This document shows, one piece after another, positions 51,360 through 53,972 of a DNA stretch of 53,972 bases; positions within the stretch are counted from its first letter, which is position 1; the number at the start of each line of letters is the position of its first letter. The translations under genes were made by a program, and so were the position numbers. The notes beneath the pieces are model-generated. The model searched no databases. It had not been told where the DNA came from and saw only the letters and a program-made list of their open reading frames with translations. The stretch is taken from the NCBI GenBank assembly GCA_035606175.1, contig DATNFW010000037.1, positions 1 through 53,972 on the forward strand, in the 5' to 3' direction. The DNA comes from JASHUC01 sp035606175 (lineage in GTDB: Bacteria > Pseudomonadota > Gammaproteobacteria > Steroidobacterales > Steroidobacteraceae).

Positions 51360-52667
51360 CTACTTCCCGATCGTGATGTTGCTCGGAGCATTCGGCGCGC
51401 GCGCCGGAGGCCTGCGCATCAGGATGATGCCGTCCCGCTCGTTGAGCGTCACCTGGGTGACCGTCGCGCCGTTGTTGACATTCGGCGCCTGGCTCCCCTG
51501 GAGCTTCACGAAGGAAGTCTCGAGTGTCACGGTCTGCGTTCCGTTGCCCTTCGGATTGACGAGGGCGATGCCGTTCGCGAAATCGCGGCGGTAGACCCCT
51601 TTCTGCCACGCGGCCGTCTGCGGAGGCGTGGTGGCCGCGCCGAGCTTCGCGTTGAACTCATCGAACCAGGGCACGCTCGCGTACCCGTGGGCGGTATCCG
51701 TATAGCAATAATAGCCGTCATCCATGAGCGCCGATGCGAGACCATAGCGCATCGTCTGGTAGTCGTTCGCGGCGCCCGCCGTATTGAAGATCACGAGCTT
51801 CGGCGCTTTCACCATCGACATGATCTGATGATAGTTGTTCATCATCCGGGCCCAGCCGGCCCAGGTCTCATAGGAGTAGTTCTTGCCGATATACGCCTCG
51901 AGCACCCCTCCATCGGTCATGCCCTGGTATTCCGGGATCGGCGTCTTCGCATCCGCCCAATCCCCGATGTTGCCGAGCTGGTACTTGCCCGGCATGAGCT
52001 GGCGGACGAGCTGAAAGTAGCGCTGATAGCCCTGGCGCAGCGCCGTGCCGGCTGCGGCACTCGTGTGCGACTGACTCTGCCCGGAGCAGGTCCAGTCCCC
52101 ATCGACCATCGGTTGGTAGAAGACATTGTCCATGAAGAAGCCATCGAGGCTCGGGGCGGCTCCGAAGTAGTTCTGCACGAAGAATTTCGTCATCCAATCG
52201 ACGGCATCATCGCCGCTTTGATCCTTGCGCGTGTGCAGAGAATTGTTGATCTCGTAGTAGCCGGCGCCATAGGCGGAATGTACGCGCGCGCCACCGTTGC
52301 AGCCCTGCGCGTAGAGCCACCAGTGCATCTGATTGAGCTGCGCGTCGTAACTTGCAAACGCACCTCCCGAATCATCGCGCTCGTTCTCGTTCACGTACAT
52401 GAACACGAGCTCATTGGGATTGTGTGCCTTGATCGCGCGCACGGCGGCATCCATCGACTTGCCGCCGGGCTTGTAGCCCGGATACATGCTGAGGATCACG
52501 AAGGAGAGCTTGCCGAGGCTCGCTTGATAATTGGGATTGTCGTAACTCTGCGGCGCGCCGATGTTGATGCCGGCGAAACGCGGGAAAGGCGGCGGCGAGA
52601 ACGCGTAAGCGGCCCCCGATGCAGTTGCGGCGAGCGCGCCCAGTGCGATGAGAAATTTGCGCATCAT
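51360..52667 (-). CDS. Secreted GHL15-like putative glycoside hydrolase
   Basis: A 435-residue protein with signal peptide MMRKFLIALGALAATASG cut near AYAFS. The mature part looks like a TIM barrel: FAGINIGAPQSYDN, LSFVILSMYPGY, ELVFMYVNENE and LDGFFMDNVFYQPM, the last with Asp residues fitting a catalytic strand. A beta-rich domain ends the protein (NGIALVNPKGNGTQTVTLETS). This pattern is what I recall for GHL15-type hypothetical glycosyl hydrolases; activity is undemonstrated. GGGGGA precedes the ATG at 52667. It is first in the leftward operon from the sigma-54 site at 52740. A paralogue begins at the right window edge. Confidence 0.87.
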   Translation of the reverse strand: MMRKFLIALGALAATASGAAYAFSPPPFPRFAGINIGAPQSYDNPNYQASLGKLSFVILSMYPGYKPGGKSMDAAVRAIKAHNPNELVFMYVNENERDDSGGAFASYDAQLNQMHWWLYAQGCNGGARVHSAYGAGYYEINNSLHTRKDQSGDDAVDWMTKFFVQNYFGAAPSLDGFFMDNVFYQPMVDGDWTCSGQSQSHTSAAAGTALRQGYQRYFQLVRQLMPGKYQLGNIGDWADAKTPIPEYQGMTDGGVLEAYIGKNYSYETWAGWARMMNNYHQIMSMVKAPKLVIFNTAGAANDYQTMRYGLASALMDDGYYCYTDTAHGYASVPWFDEFNAKLGAATTPPQTAAWQKGVYRRDFANGIALVNPKGNGTQTVTLETSFVKLQGSQAPNVNNGATVTQVTLNERDGIILMRRPPARAPNAPSNITIGK

Positions 52668-52739
52668 GAGTCCATTCCCCCAAGTGATTTTCCGATCAAA
52701 CAACGACGCTCCGGGCCGCTTGGTGTCGGCGTGCGGAGA

Positions 52740-52753
52740 GCAAACCCCGTTCC
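52740..52753 (-). promoter_or_regulatory. Leftward sigma-54 promoter of the GHL15-heparinase-asnB operon
   Basis: On the minus strand it reads GGAAC N5 TTGC (GGAACGGGGTTTGC), one mismatch from the core with exact spacing. The start would be near 52728, giving a leader of about 61 bases. The -24 box is one base from that of the rightward promoter. Confidence 0.6.
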
Positions 52754-52754
52754 G

Positions 52755-52768
52755 GGCACGCAACTTGC
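52755..52768 (+). promoter_or_regulatory. Rightward sigma-54 promoter of the methyltransferase-like gene
   Basis: GGCAC N5 TTGC (GGCACGCAACTTGC) is a full match to the core with correct spacing. The start would be near 52780, about 46 bases before the TTG start codon. Confidence 0.75.
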
Positions 52769-52825
52769 GAGCCGGCGATCAAGCACGAACGAGAACCGGG
52801 CCTTTCCCCGGCAGGGAGAACTCTC

Positions 52826-53767
52826 TTGCCTCCCCCGATCCCCACCGCCGATCAGCTCTACTTCGGTCGTCCGTCCTCAAATCCGCGCGAGCGTGAGATG
52901 CAGGAGGACGCCTTCTTCATGTCCCTGCGGCTGCCGAACGGAACCCACAAGACGACCTGCCGGAGACGCCTGACGGACCTCGATGAGCTCGTGCAGGAGC
53001 TCCTGCCTCGCCACCAGACGCTCGAGATCATGGATGTGGCGGTGTCCTCCGGAGTGAGCAGCCTCGAGTGGCTCGATTCCCTCGAGCGCGCCGGAATCAA
53101 CTGTCATCTCGTCGCCGGAGATGCTCTCGTCGATGCCTGCCTCATCTCGTTCGGCAGCCGGCTCAAAGCGCTCGTCGACAGGCGCTGTCGGCTGCTGCAG
53201 CTGGACATCGCCGGCCGCGCAGTCCGCCTGCCGCCCCCGAGGAGGCGCGACCGCATGCGCTATTTGCCGCTGCTTCTGCTCATACAGCGCATTGCGCACG
53301 CGAGCGCCCGCGTGGTGAACAACTGTTGCACCTCGGGACAGCCGACACGCGGTCGATTCCTCACATTCCGGCCCCTGAAGCTCTTGAGCCCCTCGCTCGG
53401 CGATGCTGCGCGGATCGAGGCGATCGAGGACGACATCCTGCGCGATCGGCGTTTCTCGCAGCGCTTTCATGCGATTCGCGCCGCCAACATATTGAACCAT
53501 TGCTACTTCGATTCGGAAACCCTCGAGAAGATGCTCGCGAATTTGCGCGAGCGGCTGCGCCCCAATGGGCTGCTGATCGTTTGCCGCACGCTGCCCGTGG
53601 GCGGAAACCACGGGAGCGTCTTCAGGCTCGGCGAGGAGGGTCGCTTCTCCCTCCTCGCGGACCTCAACGGCGGCTCCGAGATCGCGGATTTGGCCCTCGC
53701 TCTCGAGCCGAGTCCGGCCAAACCGCGCGATTCGGAAGCCGTGCCGCTCTCTGCGGCGGCCGCTTGA
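52826..53767 (+). CDS. CheR-like class I methyltransferase-related protein
   Basis: A 313-residue protein. LEIMDVAVSSGVSSLEWLDSLERAG looks like SAM motif I with a degenerate Gly loop, and ILNHCYFDSETLEKMLANLRERLRPNGLLIVCRTL resembles the motif IV to post-IV region of CheR-type methyltransferases. The normal GxGxG loop is not intact, so SAM binding is uncertain. The start is a TTG at 52826, with AGGGAGAA five bases upstream. It is driven by the rightward sigma-54 promoter and sits between two GHL15 paralogues. The C-terminus after EPSPAKPRDSE is disordered. Target unknown; it could modify the polymer or act in signalling. Confidence 0.75.
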   Translation: MPPPIPTADQLYFGRPSSNPREREMQEDAFFMSLRLPNGTHKTTCRRRLTDLDELVQELLPRHQTLEIMDVAVSSGVSSLEWLDSLERAGINCHLVAGDALVDACLISFGSRLKALVDRRCRLLQLDIAGRAVRLPPPRRRDRMRYLPLLLLIQRIAHASARVVNNCCTSGQPTRGRFLTFRPLKLLSPSLGDAARIEAIEDDILRDRRFSQRFHAIRAANILNHCYFDSETLEKMLANLRERLRPNGLLIVCRTLPVGGNHGSVFRLGEEGRFSLLADLNGGSEIADLALALEPSPAKPRDSEAVPLSAAAA

Positions 53768-53791
53768 GCGTTCCCCGGACTTCGCCCGCCG

Positions 53792-53972
53792 TCACCCCGT
53801 GGTGATGCTCGTCGGCGCCTTCGGCAGCCGCGCCGGGGGCTTGCGCATCAGGATGATGCCGTCCCGGGCACTGAGCGTCACCCGGGTCACCGTTGCGCCG
53901 TCATTGACGCCCGGGGCCTGGCTGCCCTTCAGCTTCACGAATGCGGTTTCGAGCTTCACGGTCTGCGTTCCA
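53792..53972 (-). CDS. GHL15-like putative glycoside hydrolase, C-terminal fragment (cut by window end)
   Basis: The minus strand from the window end to a TGA at 53792 encodes about 59 residues matching the C-terminus of the gene at 51360: MRKPPARLPKAPTSITTG aligns with its MRRPPARAPNAPSNITIGK end, and upstream residues align through the DGIILM and FVKL strands. The DNA is also clearly similar over about 170 bp. The gene starts outside the window, and its end is 24 bp from the stop of the convergent methyltransferase-like gene. Confidence 0.85.
   Translation of the reverse strand, partial: GTQTVKLETAFVKLKGSQAPGVNDGATVTRVTLSARDGIILMRKPPARLPKAPTSITTG

Overview
The window reads as the chromosome of a GC-rich gammaproteobacterium (about two thirds G+C by eye). 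Support comes from a YheU-family protein, SrkA/RdoA kinase, YbdK ligase and the complete GlrK-QseG-GlrR sensor, lipoprotein and sigma-54 activator set. The abundance of PQQ dehydrogenase, exported SDR and exopolysaccharide genes would suit a soil or aquatic lineage such as Steroidobacterales, Nevskiales or Xanthomonadales, but that placement is inference. Genes are packed tightly, with many overlapping stops and starts. I saw no rRNA, tRNA, CRISPR array, insertion sequence or phage gene.

Left part (1-24.3 kb), mainly housekeeping and accessory genes: a VOC protein, a YheU-family protein, a hybrid histidine kinase, a tandem pair of apparently Tat-exported SDR enzymes, a GT4 glycosyltransferase, topoisomerase IB and a PQQ alcohol dehydrogenase. 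A long leftward gene run (19.6 to 11.6 kb) holds YdcF-like, HpnB-like GT2, AI-2E-family transporter, YkoP-like, BNR propeller, MoaD/ThiS-like sulfur carrier, ThiF/MoeB-rhodanese, GT9 and a small coiled-coil protein. Then follow a PmtA-like methyltransferase, YbdK, a lipoprotein, SrkA and GalE.

Middle (24.3-27.8 kb): the glrK-qseG-glrR operon, ending in a sigma-54 enhancer-binding response regulator.

Right part (27.9-54 kb): an exopolysaccharide locus. It holds a split Wzz-like chain-length protein and tyrosine kinase, a Wza-like export protein, an outer-membrane barrel, two ArnC/DPM1-like GT2 proteins (one without its DXD), four GT4 proteins, a CapK-like adenylate-forming enzyme, two AsnB-type amidotransferases, a heparinase-like lyase, two GHL15-like glycoside hydrolases (one cut by the window end), three methyltransferases, a GlpD-like flavoprotein and an NDP-sugar epimerase. 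No Wzx flippase, Wzy polymerase or exosortase gene lies in the window.

The most striking observation is regulatory. Two intergenic points (40324-40352 and 52740-52768) carry the same arrangement of back-to-back sigma-54 (-24/-12) promoters whose -24 boxes are one base apart: GCAA N5 GTTCC, one base, GGCAC N5 TTGC. They face outward into four transcription units. A third good site (27909-27922) begins the locus just downstream of glrR, and two weaker ones lie at 28663 and 7990. This suggests that much of the locus is one sigma-54 regulon, possibly controlled by the adjacent GlrR-type activator. A second theme is a set of short, GC-rich tandem repeats (10 to 18 bp units) at gene ends and intergenic gaps.
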